Source: Aptenodytes patagonicus
Taxonomy: Eukaryota > Chordata > Aves > Sphenisciformes > Spheniscidae
DNA: 64,000 nucleotides
Direction of reading: 5' to 3'
Assembly (NCBI RefSeq): GCF_965638725.1
Contig: NC_134950.1
Location: forward strand, 145,505,636-145,569,635
Of the stretch, positions 52,001 to 64,000 are shown one piece after another. Both the position numbers and the translations under genes were made by a program. How positions within the stretch are numbered: position 1 is the first letter of the stretch; each line of letters starts with the position of its first letter. The notes under the pieces are model-generated. The model was not told where the DNA came from, made no database searches, and saw only the letters and a program-made list of their open reading frames with translations.

Positions 52001-54312
52001 GGTGGACTAATTTCTCTGATTACATCAGGAGAGCTTCCACAAGGATTGCAACAAGTGATGATACGCTTAGGATGTCCCACAATACAGCTCGGGAATGCAG
52101 AAGCAAAGTCTATGAAGAGGAAATGCCAACGATGTCCCATGATAAGAGAAGGAAATATATACTACTAGAAGAAAGCAAAAATCTTTTTTAAAAACCAAAA
52201 GCACTAAGTTCTACTGGGAGGACATAGAGATAGGGGAGTATACACAGTGCTCCAGAATACATTGACTTAGTCAAGTGAAAGTCTGGGGTTTACCCCAGAA
52301 GGAAGAGGCTCACAGCATCAGTCGAAGAAAGGATGATTTGCTTTGTTGAGAAACATGACCATCAAAGTAGCTGGAATTCTATGAAAAGTGTACTCCAGAA
52401 TTCAAACTGCAGCTCTGCCCCAGCGTTCCAGCTTGACCTGATGTGACGCTTAGGTACCAAATTTTGACTGGTGTCAGTCCCCAGACATGTGCCAGAAGGG
52501 GCTTCAAAGCCAATGCATACAAATCACAGATGCTATTTCAAGTCATTTGTATGGGGCTTACCAAGTGGGTGAGCCAGTAAAGAGTTTGGGGGATTTCTTG
52601 GCTCATTTTAGTCCTCATCTCTTTTTCAGATGGTATGAGGAATAAAAGAACAGAGTGGGTAACAACTGTCAAACCAGGATGTGCTGTGAGAGACTACTGC
52701 CTCCAGTATAGTTTTATGAAAAGCTTGTAATAAAAGGAAGTTTCCCAGAAAGTATTTGGGGATGTACAAAACTGTGATGATATCATCCAGAGCTACAGGA
52801 AAAAAATCTGTTTGTTTGCTTATCTAGTCTCAGATCTATAAATTCTGTTAAGAGCTGTGCCTTCTATTGGTTTTTCCACAAAGACTGGAAAGGTTTGAGC
52901 AGTGAAAAAGATTGTTAATCACAAAGTTACATTTACCTGCTGTAAAAATTTCACAGCCAGGACAGCTCTTGGTAACAATGCCACATTTGCCAATTTCTGT
53001 CAAATTGTTAAAACAAAATTCCCCTCTGTTCTCATTTAATTTGCATGTATTTTCTCTTAAAAATACCAGTAGCCAGATAGAAAATGTTATGTGTTTCATT
53101 TGCATGTCTGGTAATTCCACTTCGATAGGAATTTTTGGTACACTGAATCACTGAAAATAAGTAAGGAGGATAATAATTACATAGGTTTCCTTTCAGTCCT
53201 GCAAATTCTTCTCATCAAATATGAAAAATAGCAGCTGATAAAGTAAAACTTGAAAGATCTATATTGCAAACTGACTTGACAGGTGTTGAGCTATAAAGTG
53301 AGAAATTGATGTGGAAAGACTTATAGACACTTAAATTAATATTGATCTGCCCGAAATGAAATGCACCCATATGTGTGCCTATACATGTGTATGTACGTGT
53401 GTATCCCACAGATGTGGGATGTACGCATTTCATATACTGAATTTGGTCTTTGGTTCACAACTACTGAGATCGGTATGAAAATCTGGCAGTATTACGATAC
53501 TGGTAAAACAGACATGCACTAAGATTGAAACTTTTAAAGACCTCTAAAATATTAATCGAGGTCTCTATTTTAAGTAGGGCAGACAGAAAGTTACTCAGAA
53601 CAGTTCCTTGAACATAATAGGGTGCATCTGTTTGTCCTAATCTAGCCTTAATTATGTCGCCTTTGCTGCTGGTGAGCACTGGTGTTTGAGGAGTGTTTGG
53701 AGCACTCCAGAATATGCTCGGTCAGGAACTCCTGCGGCAGCACAAATTCAGTGGTTCCCGTCTAACTCAGAAGGGACAGTTGGTGAGTTTAAGCAAACGA
53801 ACTAGAACATGTTAAACCTGCTGTGGTGGCTATGAATTGAATTCAGTCTACAAACAGGAGCATGACAATAAAAGGAAAATAGTGCCTCGGTATACTGAAA
53901 GCTATTATATACATACATAAAATTCAATCATAAACTTATGGCAATGCAGTAGCGTTGTTAAGCCTCAAACTTTTTCAAAGACTACCATGGACCCTTATAA
54001 TTCAGTTAAAATTTCGCATTTTTCCTGAATCTTGTGCACAGTTGCGGTACTTTTGCTTGAGACTGACATATAATGTTCATGATATACAGCCAGGTCCGTG
54101 CATAATAGTGACATTTGCAAGTTTTGCTAGATTGTCTATTAACTGATTGACTGATTATTGTATTCCGCAGTAATTTATTTAGGACCTTCTAATCTTCATT
54201 ACCTTACTACTTCTAATAGCAACCAAAATAGTTTTCAAAACAGTGTTTTAGAGACTCCAGTCCCTCAGGTATCGTATCTTTTAAATTGATATACAAACAG
54301 TTCTAGCCATTT

Positions 54313-54340
54313 AAAAAAAAAAAAAACAAACAAAAAAAAC
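54313..54340 (+). repeat. A-rich stretch
   Basis: A run of 14 A followed by CAAACA-type sequence in intron 3. No retroelement body is recognisable upstream of it. Confidence 0.85.
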
Positions 54341-56638
54341 CAAACACCAGAACAACCCAACTATATTAATTTCAGCGTTTATACCTTTGCAGTGGACTAG
54401 TATGGATAACATTGCCTTCAATGGGATTATTCAAAACACTAAAATGCATGTATACATACATGCATACTTTTACGAGTATGCATGTCTGTAGGGTTCTTCT
54501 TCCTAACAATTGGATAATCCAGAATCACTTGTCTGAGCTGTGCTTTCTTTCTTATAAAAGTAGTTTAAAATAGATTAGAAACTGTTTATCAGAATATATT
54601 TTAAAATATCCGTTAATCTTCTGAGTGTATTAAAGTATCTTTGATATGATTAAAATAATTTTACAATTGAAAAATAATTATGCAAATATTTTACTTCATA
54701 TTTTAAAATATATGTAACTGTTAATTAATTTTCAACAAATTGTTTACCTTTAGGGTAGCAGCATACAAAACACCAACAATTATTAGACCAATTCCTTGCA
54801 TAAGCTTGACAGATATTAGTTCCCTTCTGCTAATAATACACTAAATGAATTTGCTGTATTTTTCTCTCTGCACAGCATTTTATTCTATGAACAGAAAATG
54901 AACATTGTATCTTGTACAGTAAGGTTGATTAATACGGCTAAGTGAACGGGTCATCTGGATTTATTGTTCTCTTATCAAAACAGTGAACATATTTAAATTG
55001 AGCATGCTGTGAAGTTCACATTCCCTTGGTACTCTCTAGTTAATTAACAGGAACATCACAGCAGTCTTCTCTTCTGAGGGATGACCCTTACCCTGTGAAT
55101 ACTTTCATGGAAAGCAATAGGACTACTCTGAGATAAGCTGTTACCCGATATAAGGAAAAGTAAGAGCTCTGTATCCTGGGTATATATTGGGTTGGATCAT
55201 GGATGACTCCTGAGAGGCTATAGTGTGGCTAGGTGAAAGCAAAGTGCACAGCCTCCTCCTCCCCTTTCTGAATGCCCTGCAGGGAGACCGATCATAATAG
55301 CTTTCTCCTGAGAGAAGAAGGAAAAAGGCACAAGGGCAGGGATCTATCTGCTTCTTACTGTGTCCCAGCCGCTGCACCCAGCCGGCTGCATGGAGAAGAG
55401 CATCCTGCAGCTCCACAGGCTGTGGCAAGTTGCTTCTCTGCCCCCACCATCAGTCACAGCATTCTAGATAGGCTGGTGTGATGGGTTCCCAGCCCAGTGT
55501 GAGGACAGTATTTGAAAAAGAAAATCACTGCATTTAACAAGGAGTCACTACATTATTACTAATGCCTTTGGGATTCAGTGTAACAACATTAATCATGTAT
55601 TTTGCTATTCATGTATCTGTACTGTGTAATTCCTCAGGAATGCCATTGTTTTTTTGGCATTAATTAATGTTGACTGTTTGTTACAAAGTATAACCATAGA
55701 AGTGCTGTAATTATTCTGCTTCAAAAATAGGCCCCAGAGAATGTGAAAACTCTTTAAACTTTCATTCCAGCATGTTTAAAAAACACCCTTTAAAATGAAA
55801 GCAATTTGATGGTTGGGGGTTCTGTATAATCCTGTAGGATACAAAGGAAGCTTCATCCTGCTCCTCTTCTGCTCAGAGAAGGTCCTGCTGTTCAGTGAGA
55901 GGCAGTGAGCCTTTTCATCAAACTAGCTTGACTGATTCATTACACATTGCTGTCTAAAACTCATCCCCTTTGTTTACATTTGCGGTTGTCTCTTATGCAA
56001 ACACTCCTACAGGAAATGTTCAGGACGAGTATCCCAACACCTGCCATCCAAAATAGGGACATTCCATTCTGCTCAGTAAAAAGAGAAAAATGAGTTACAA
56101 ATAGACAGAAACTCTGGGTGAAGGATGCAGGTTGTTGTGCAGGTGCGTGAGATACTCCACAGAGGAGGAGGAGACATGCTAGGAGATTCCAAAGGATTGT
56201 TGTGTTTTACAAGATGTTAGCACAGAAATTGAGCAGGAAGAGGAAAATAGGCAAGTAAAAAAAAAAAAGCCATAAAAAAACTGTGCGTTAGTACAAATTT
56301 AGGGTCTGTTGTAGTTGACAATGATCTGTACTGTGTTGCTTTTATTTGGTGATATGACCAAGTATATTTGTGGGCTTCCACAGACTTACTTTTTCTGGTA
56401 TTAGGAACTCCTATCACCATGACCAAGGGCAATCTGGTTAAAGGGTTTTCTTTCTTTACATACTAGTCAACAGAGGAAAAATGTGAGCTTCACATAACGA
56501 GCAGCCATTCATATGTGTATGTTACCTCTGGGTGCATGTCTTCTCCGAAGACATATTATTCTTGGTGTTTTCCTTCAGGTTGCATCGCACTGTGTCCCCC
56601 TTTACAAAAGCAAAATCTAGCATTTATACCTTTACCAC

Positions 56639-57446
56639 GGTGGTGGGTTAGCCTAGCCCAAGAGCCAAACTCCCACCCAGCTGCTCACTCACTTCCCCCG
56701 CCACAGCAGGATAGCTACAGAAAATAAAGAAGAACAAGGAACAAGAAAGCTCATGGGCTAAGACAGGGAGATTGCTCACCAATTACCATCATGGGCAAAA
56801 TAGACTCACCTTGGGGAAAATGAACTTAGTTTAATGCCAATTAAGATAGATATTTAATTGCTAATTCAGGTAGTGGGGGAAAAAAAGCAAACATTCAAAG
56901 AACACCCTCTCCTGCCTTTTTCCAGGCTCCACATCACTCCTGACTCTCCCCACCCTGAGCAGCACAGGGGCACAGGGTGCGAGGGGTTATGGTCAATCCA
57001 TAGCAGCTCCTCTGCCGCTCCTTCCTCCTCACTCTTTCTGCCTGCTCCAGCGTAGCTCCTCTCCACAGACTGCAGTTCCCTCAGGAATATCCACCTGCTT
57101 CGATGCAGGTCCCCCACGGGCTGCAGGTGGATATCTGCTCCACCATGGAGTACCTCCTCTTTGTCCTCTTCCTCCTCCTCCTCCTCCTCTCACCTTGGTG
57201 TTCCCTGTGCTGTTTCTCACTCCTTTTGTTCCCTCCTCCTCTTTCCCTCCAGCCTTTTCTACTGTTTCTTAAATATGTTTTCACAGAGGCACGACCATCT
57301 TGGCTGACCGGCCCAGCTGTGCCCTGCGGTGGGTCCGCTGGAGCCGGCTGGAACCGGCTGTGTCTGGCACAGGGCAGCCCCCGGTCTCCCCTGACAGAGG
57401 CCCCTGCAGCCCGGCTGCCAGCACCTGGGCACCAACACCCAAAACA
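56639..57446 (-). mobile_element. Solo LTR of an avian endogenous retrovirus, antisense to CDK6
   Basis: Read on the - strand, the element begins TGTTTTGGGTG at 57446 and ends ...GCTAACCCACCACC at 56639. This resembles the TGT...AACCCACCACA termini of a common bird LTR family that I recognise from memory but will not name. Further shared landmarks are GGCTCCAGCGGACC, CTCTGTGAAAACATATTTAAGAA with a TATA-like ATATTTAAG, repeated GCAG...CCCGTGG units including a 12-bp inverted repeat (about 57088-57131), and GGTAATTGGTGAGCAATCTCCC. No internal gag/pol/env sequence adjoins it, so it is a solo LTR. The flanking 5-mers (ACCAC and ACTCC) match at only 3 of 5, so the target duplication is eroded or an end is misplaced. 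A CTCCTC run at about 57160-57191 is internal. Confidence 0.75.
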
Positions 57447-60400
57447 ACTCCGTACTTTCTGTTTTCTTTGAGTAAATACTTGAATTATTCGGTCGACAGC
57501 CATGCCATCCTCTTTTGGATCAGGCAGGCAGAGTACTCCAGAGAATCTGGCTGGTCTTAAACAACAAGTAAGTTACTGCAGGCAATTGACAGATATTTTA
57601 GCTGGAAGTCAAGATGGTGGGTGACTCTTAAAGGATCAGAGTGGTATTTTGAAAACCAATGGCTTGGAATGGATTAATGGATCATAAGCTGGAGGAGGGT
57701 TAAGAGGGGTCAGTAAAGCGTAGGGTCAAGAGTGAATAGGACAAGGAGGAGACAAAAGTCTGTAGGAAATCAAGGCTTTCTGCTCCTGCTGCCCCTGAGT
57801 CAGGAAATGTGAGCCATGAAGCCGCCTTTGGCAGAGGCAGCAACAGCAGCTGCTCGGGCTAACCCAAGCCTATCCCCATCCTCGCTGATGCCAGAGGCGG
57901 AATATGCAGGACATACTTCTGTGTATTATTGAGACTCATGACATAATATGGTATTGCTTGAAAAGTTCATCGTAATTTGGTCCTGACATTCAGTGCTGAT
58001 AAATTCAGTAAATATCAGACTGAGCAATGCTATCACCGATACCGTATATGGTGGAACATGCAAAAGATGCAGCATTTCCATAACAAATTTTGCTCCTAAC
58101 TGTTTCCATTATGAGGCTTTTACAAAATTAAAGCTACATATTTGCCTCTAAGGAAAGTGTATTTGTTCGTTGCATCCCAAAATAGCTCAGTTTTCAACTG
58201 AGTTACAGATAAATATTTTAGATTTGTGCATAGACCACATTGAAAACATAGCCTGAAAAGGGAAAACATTGTAAAGCCATGATTATCTGAAAGTAATCAC
58301 AGTGAAATAAAGTATATATCTTCAACTCAGGCAACAACCATCACAGGTTTGTAATATTAGAAGCATGGCAGAAATCTCTAATCTGAAACAACAGGCACTA
58401 TTCTGTGTCTATGTTTGTAAACATACAATATCCAAAGAACATCTGATAGACAGCAGTAGAGGTTTGATCATGACTCATTAGAGCTTGTTCCTCAAATCTG
58501 CTACGGCATGAATCTTCTTGTTTGTCGAATAGAATTGATCATTTTCAATTAACTTTTGAAATATGATTTTAACTGTAATTCCAAAATATGGCATGCCTAG
58601 CTACCAGGGAAAAGCAGACATGGAACAAACTAATCCTTGAGGCACATGAAGACTCTCTTGCACTTATTTCTAGATCTTGGTAATTGAGATAATACTGGGT
58701 AATCATCACTAACAAAAATGGATGCATTTCCGTCAGATGAGTGGAATTATCCTGATTTAATTAGCTAGTGATCTGGCTTGTGCATGTTTACGACCTTTAT
58801 CCAATTTGCTAGCAAAGGTTAGTATCTTCTGATATTAGTTACGGTATCAAAGAAAACACACAGCCCAGACTAAGTCTGATGTTTCTTGCAAGTGGTTGAC
58901 TAAGAGTATGAAGTCGTTTTCCAAACGTGAGGCCTAATGAGTTTTGACTAGGCTTATGTACAGCACAAAATTAATCCTTCATTATGGATAAAAAAAGTAA
59001 TTTAAAAGCTCTCTCTCTTGTTTGCTTTGATTTTGAAAATCTATTTGTGCAAACAAATATCAAATTCTGAGCTGCACAATTTAGTATTCTGCATTTAGAG
59101 TGCATAATAATAAGCCTAGGTCATGTGATTTTGGTTTCTGCTTTTTTCCTAACTGGCTGAGAATTTAAAAACAGGACAATAATGAATCACAAATAGCAAA
59201 TGGTCTTTTTGCATCAGTGCCCTTCTTTACACACACGAATCTTTGGGCTGTTCCTCCAAGATAATTTTGAACTGAAATCTGTTCATACGTGTAATAGTAG
59301 GTAATAAGGGATAGCAAAAGAGCATAATCAACAGTCCAAAATGAATACTAGAGAATAGCCTGTATGGACTAACTCTGAGTTTCCTGGAAGAGGAAATACA
59401 GCACTTTTTTCCACAGTTTTCCTTCTTCTTTCTAATACCTTTTAAATTTACACTTTCCTGGTATGCTTTTCTGTGGCACATCTCATTTTTTGTGTGTGAA
59501 GAGAACTTCAGTAAATGATATTCATCTTTTCAGTACTATGGGGGGAGGGAAAGATATACCAGTTTCCATTTTCAAATATTTTCTTTTTTTACCTGTGCCT
59601 GGAAGAAGACTCTGAATTTAGAAACTGAAGACATTGCTTGCAACTTGCAACTAGTAGAGCAGAATTGCATTTGCTGAGCTTGAGGAAGAAAGTTGAAAGA
59701 AAACCAGCATCAGTTGTAGGAAAAAAATATTCTTGATATGTTTGGTAACTGCAGGAATGAGTTTACATACTTGACAAATGAGTAGGACACAGAAATGTCA
59801 CCAAAAAGGGACTCACAAGGGTATACTGACTAATCCTTAAGTTCTTTAAATTATTTTCTTATTTTATCTGATATTATGTTTACCTGGAATAAAAAAAAAA
59901 AGACCCAAATTCAGTGAAACCATTAAGTACATACTTAAGATAACCACACGCTTAAATGTTCTTGACATGTTCTTTACATCTGCAAGACTGATCCAAAGAC
60001 TGTTGGGATTTGATTTAAGTTATAATAGCACAGAGTGAGCAGATATGACATGTATTAATTCTGCTGATGACTGAAACCTGCAGAGCTGCAGTCCTAGCTC
60101 TTCCACGTATTTCTGAACTGCAAAGGGAAATTATATAAATACAAGAGAATTCAATACACTTTGTATATTTGTTTTAAAGGTGCAAACCCTATTATACTAG
60201 TTATCAAAATTATTAGATCTCAATTTTTCCTGGGGAAGCAAAGGGAATAAAAGGCATCAGCTAACAGGGAATGGGGTTCTCAGTTTACCACCACCCTTCA
60301 GACATGATAATAATTAACTGCTGTCACAGCATCCATAGTTCCATGGTAATATCTCCATCATCAGGGTCTTCAAATAAAAACTGATTACTTTATAAGCAGC

Positions 60401-61815
60401 CCACTGTTACTACTGTTTGGCAGACAGAGTTATAGGCTATATATAGAAATGGCCATGTTTTATCAGAGGTCAGATTAGAGCTTCCAGCCTTAATATCTAT
60501 ACATTTTATAATACTTTCTGTAGAGATGATCAGGGAACATTACATGAAAATAATAATTTTGTATTAAATTATATAGCAATGTCTATAAAGTGTATCTTAA
60601 AAATGCATCCAGCTAAAGCAATATTATCAAGTTGAATGTTTGGAGCTCTTTTTAAACCCATTTTCAGATATCGTTCCTTTTAATAGTGTGCCTTGAATAT
60701 TTACTTGAAACATGCCCAAGTCCATAGAGAAGAACAAAAGCAACCAAGTTCAATTTATCCTTCTTCCCTTTTCTCATGTTTCATGCCATCCACCTCTCCA
60801 AGATCATTTTGGTTGCTAGTAACAGGATTGGCGGACACCCTGCTGCATGGCTTATGGAAAGGGCATATGTCACCAGCAAACACAGAGCTGGAGTTTCACT
60901 CAATTCAAGTGCATACAGAAAATAAACTTTTTCTTTATCCCTTTTGTTTCTTACTTGTTGCAGCACCTTCTTGTAACTGCCTGTTTTGCAAATATAATTT
61001 TCAAGTTGACAGTATCCTTCTAGTTTGGAATTCAGGGGATTTCTAGTATTTAGTTTTGAGTCCGTTGGTTCATTCCTTTCACCTTACTAAGATTAATGTG
61101 AAAATATGAGTACAGATGAAATAGTTTCTTCAGCTGTGAAAATGTCATAGAAGATTGCATCACTATAACAAAACAGAAAGCAAAATGAGAACTGTTACTT
61201 ATGATTATTACACTGATTTAGTGCTAAACTTTGATCTAAAAGTAGTTTCTGTCCTATTCAGTAAATTCTATACAACAGGTTTTGCCAAGTAAACTTTTTC
61301 CCTCTATAAAGTTAAATCCTGGTGAATTTGTCATTTAAACAGCTTTTCTGATTGAAACAGATCCTTGTGCCTGTTGAAGTGAATGATAAAATTTCACTTC
61401 ACTGGGGCAGGACAAAGCATAAACTCCTGAGATGCAAAGTGGTGTGTGGTTTAAAGTTAAGAGCTAAAAGCTGCTCTGTATTTTTCTTACTTGGACAGCA
61501 TTCTTTTGAAGTTGTCCTGGGATTTACAGACATGCTTTTGCTATTTCTTTTAAGTATGTTGACCAGTCTTTATACTTCTATCAATCAACCTCAAATAATT
61601 CAACTAGAAACAATACATTAACTTGATAAGGACACCTGTTCAAGTCAGCTGGTTCTAGCAACATCCTGTCCATTTTATATTAATAGTTGTTTTTATCTCC
61701 TGTGCACATATTTAAGTCAATATTTATTAAATTAGTTTTGCAGATTATGGCAGGGAGTTTACTTGTTTGCCACCTTGTCTTGATAATTGCATATCGATTT
61801 CTTCTTTATATTTAG

Positions 61816-61983
61816 GATATGATGCTTCAGCTGTTTCGGGGACTGGATTTTCTGCATTCACATCGTGTGGTGCATCGGGACCTGAAACCCCAAAATATCC
61901 TTGTAACCAGCAGCGGGCAGATAAAGTTAGCTGACTTTGGACTTGCACGAATCTACAGTTTTCAGATGGCTCTTACCTCAGTG
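61816..61983 (+). CDS. CDK6: CDK6 coding exon 4: catalytic loop and activation segment, residues 124-179
   Basis: A 168-nt, phase-0 exon between a TTTAG acceptor and a GTG|GTAAGT donor. It encodes helix alpha-E, then HRDLKPQN (143-150, with catalytic D145, K147 and N150), then DFG (163-165), and activation-loop residues ending MALTSV. T177 is the residue phosphorylated by CDK-activating kinase. All catalytic residues are intact. Compared with human CDK6 as I recall it, the only changes are Leu127 (human Phe) and Phe130 (human Leu), three residues apart in alpha-E. The next exon should start with V180-T-L-W-Y-R, which I do not find in the remaining 2 kb. Confidence 0.98.
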
Positions 61984-64000
61984 GTAAGTTTCTGGAGGCT
62001 TTTATTTTTCTTCTAATGCAGCAGTGTGCTTTACTCTCTATGTTCCTGGCTTTTTATCCCATATTATAATGCTACTTCTAAAACCGTCTCTGCAATTGAA
62101 GTTACTTGTGTCTCTGAAAACAATTGCTTTCCAGCCAGGATTGAAGTGTTGTGGTTACTTTGTACAAGTAATCAATTACTGATTACTGGTTCTAAATTAA
62201 ATCCTGACTGATTACTGAAGGATAGGTTATGTGCTAGTTTTCTGAAACTCCGTCAGTCTAGCTTCTGTTGTGATACTGACTTCTTTTGCACATTAAGCCA
62301 GACAGGTAGGGTGAAAGTTTCTGAAGTTTTTAAGATAAAACTGTTAAGATAAAACTTGCTGATCCCCAGGTATCTTGCCTGAAAAAATGCACAGATACTT
62401 GTGAAAATGCCACACTGTCATGCATCTGATTTTCCATCTCTGTGAATATGGGTTCGATGCTTGCTCCCATATGTTACTGAATGATTCCAAATAGGGCTGC
62501 GCTGGAGGCAGCTCAAGTGGACCTGGCAGCCAAAATCACAGCTATTTCCCAAGCCAGCTGATAAAGAGCACCTTCAGTATCTCTAGGCCCCCTGTCACTG
62601 TTGCCCCTCTCCCAGCAGCTCTCCTGGTTTTCCTTGGCTCAGACATGAGCTCACTCCCAGAAGGTCTGGCCCTCTCCTGCATTAATGCTGGTAGAGAAGC
62701 CCTGCCAGCTCCTTGCTTTTTGACCCCGTTTCCACGCTTGCTGGCCCTGCCCCCAGAATCAGCTGCTCTTAGCTTGGCACAGCATCTCTGAAGTGTATTG
62801 AAGAGTAACTGTGCTGCATGCATGTTGGGTGTCATTTGGTTTTGTCACCTGCTCATGAATTTTTTTGTTTCCATTTTCTATTCTGAGTATCACAACTGCC
62901 ATGGCAGTATCACTTACGCTAAAGACAGGAAAGGGAGAACTGCTGAGAAAAGAAACTGAAAGGAGTCCACTTTGCGTTTTACATCATATTGTAGAAATTA
63001 GCCTGGCTCACATTGATAAAAAGCAATCCATTGTTATTATTAGTTAGTGTAGGAGTCTTCCCATCGTTGTGTGATGTGACTATGACATCCTGAGTTCCAG
63101 CTTCAGTGTGAATAAAGGCAGGAAGCAACAGAAAATGGTATCATCACCTTGTTAAACATAGGAAAGTATCCTCGTCACATGAAGCATATGTAAACTTGTG
63201 TTTTGGCGCTGGTTTTTTTCATTGCCTGTAGGATGTAGCCTAATCCAAAGCTGAAAGAATCTCTCTGCTGAGGTCAGTGAGGATTAATCATGTTGTAACT
63301 CAAAACAGAGCTTTGAAGAAAAGGAGAGAAAGGTTGTTCCTGAATTGCTGTAATTTTTCATTTCCCAGTTATCAGTCAGTAACAGCTTCAATGAGTATTT
63401 CTACTGATCCATAAAATTCTTTAAGCTAAAATTGCAGAGTGTTGTAAGGCTTCCAGCAGGGCGTTTTTTAAAAGTTCTGCATAAAATGAGGAAAAAATAT
63501 CTACAGAACTGAGCAGGAGTTTGTCCATGATCAGGTAGCCTGCGTAGGAAGGAAGGTCAAAAGACCCGAAATAAAGTGCATCTACTGAGGCAAAAATGTA
63601 CCAAGACCTGCTTGTAAGACAATATTGCCAGAATTGCTATGCGAAGGATGCACGTATGCTCAAGTATCTAATACTTGCGTGCTAGAAATTGTGTTTCAAA
63701 ACCCATTAGCTAGTACCCTTAGCGCTGCTGTGAACAAGAGTTGTTCAGACTAAGGGATTGTCCACATGCAAGCTTGTGTTCGCACAAGCATTCAATTGTC
63801 ATTGCAGCTATGCTAAAGAGTATTAAAATAATTGAATTATTCAGTGACCAATGACAGATAAAGTATATGGGCATAGGTGTCAATAATGGCTTTCACACCT
63901 AGAACTTAGTGTATCATTATTTTCTTATTAAAAAAAACCAGCTATGGCCATGGCTTTTTTAAGTTAAAAATTTATTGGTTTTGAAACACTTAGCGTTTAA
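61984..64000 (+). other. CDK6: CDK6 intron 4, 5' part (runs off the window)
   Basis: The intron begins with GTAAGT and is not closed within the window. No sequence resembling the next CDK6 exon (APE motif region, VTLWYRAPE) was seen. A GC-richer block at about 62490-62800 contains a 97-codon - strand frame without a recognisable domain. It may be an old repeat or a regulatory island. The rest is ordinary AT-rich intron. Confidence 0.85.

Larger units (their letters stand above)
35945..61815 (+). other. CDK6: CDK6 intron 3 (25,871 bp)
   Basis: The intron runs from GT at 35945 to AG at 61814-61815. It is mostly AT-rich non-coding DNA. It contains an 83-bp hairpin at 41.7 kb, degenerate AT/CA repeats at 43.62-43.98 kb, a pyrimidine-rich block at 44.34-44.53 kb, candidate regulatory stretches near 46.0-46.4 and 51.5-51.8 kb, a purine-rich block at 48.9-49.1 kb, an A-rich stretch at 54.31 kb and an antisense solo LTR at 56.64-57.45 kb. 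No other exon or RNA gene was recognised. Confidence 0.85.

Overview
The window is vertebrate nuclear DNA, almost certainly from a bird. It carries the 5' part of one gene, CDK6 (cyclin-dependent kinase 6), on the + strand. Three coding exons were joined by eye at canonical AG/GT splice sites. They give residues 1-179 of a kinase nearly identical to human CDK6 as I recall it. The bird assignment rests on three things: compact introns without recognisable SINEs, an 808-bp solo LTR at 56.6-57.4 kb that matches an avian endogenous-retrovirus LTR family I recognise, and a typical GC-rich avian CpG-island promoter. I cannot name the species.

Layout: 1-1853 is AT-rich upstream flank. 1854-2465 is a very long purine tract built from GGAAA, GAAA and GAAAAA units. 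2466-3780 is unremarkable flank that becomes more GC-rich. About 3780-5640 is the CpG island, with the promoter and a non-coding first exon ending at a GT donor after 4777. Intron 1 (1.9 kb) leads to exon 2 (6724-7214), which holds the rest of the 5' UTR, two overlapping uORFs and the start codon at 6982. Intron 2 is 28.6 kb. Exon 3 is 35809-35944. Intron 3 is 25.9 kb and contains the antisense solo LTR and an 83-bp near-perfect hairpin. Exon 4 is 61816-61983. Intron 4 runs off the right edge. The remaining C-terminal exons (from residue 180) lie outside the window.

The encoded part covers the whole N-lobe (glycine loop, K43, PLSTIRE helix, hinge), the HRD catalytic loop, the DFG motif and the activation segment up to T177. 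CDK6 pairs with D-type cyclins to phosphorylate RB-family proteins in G1.

I found no second protein-coding gene, no tRNA or rRNA, and no sign of a new multigene system. The items most worth a second look are the 590-nt uninterrupted purine strand upstream, a (GGGGCC)7 run in the promoter, a 5' leader rich in uORFs, a paired F127L/L130F change in helix alpha-E, the intronic hairpin at 41.7 kb, and a few candidate conserved non-coding elements. None could be tested by alignment here.
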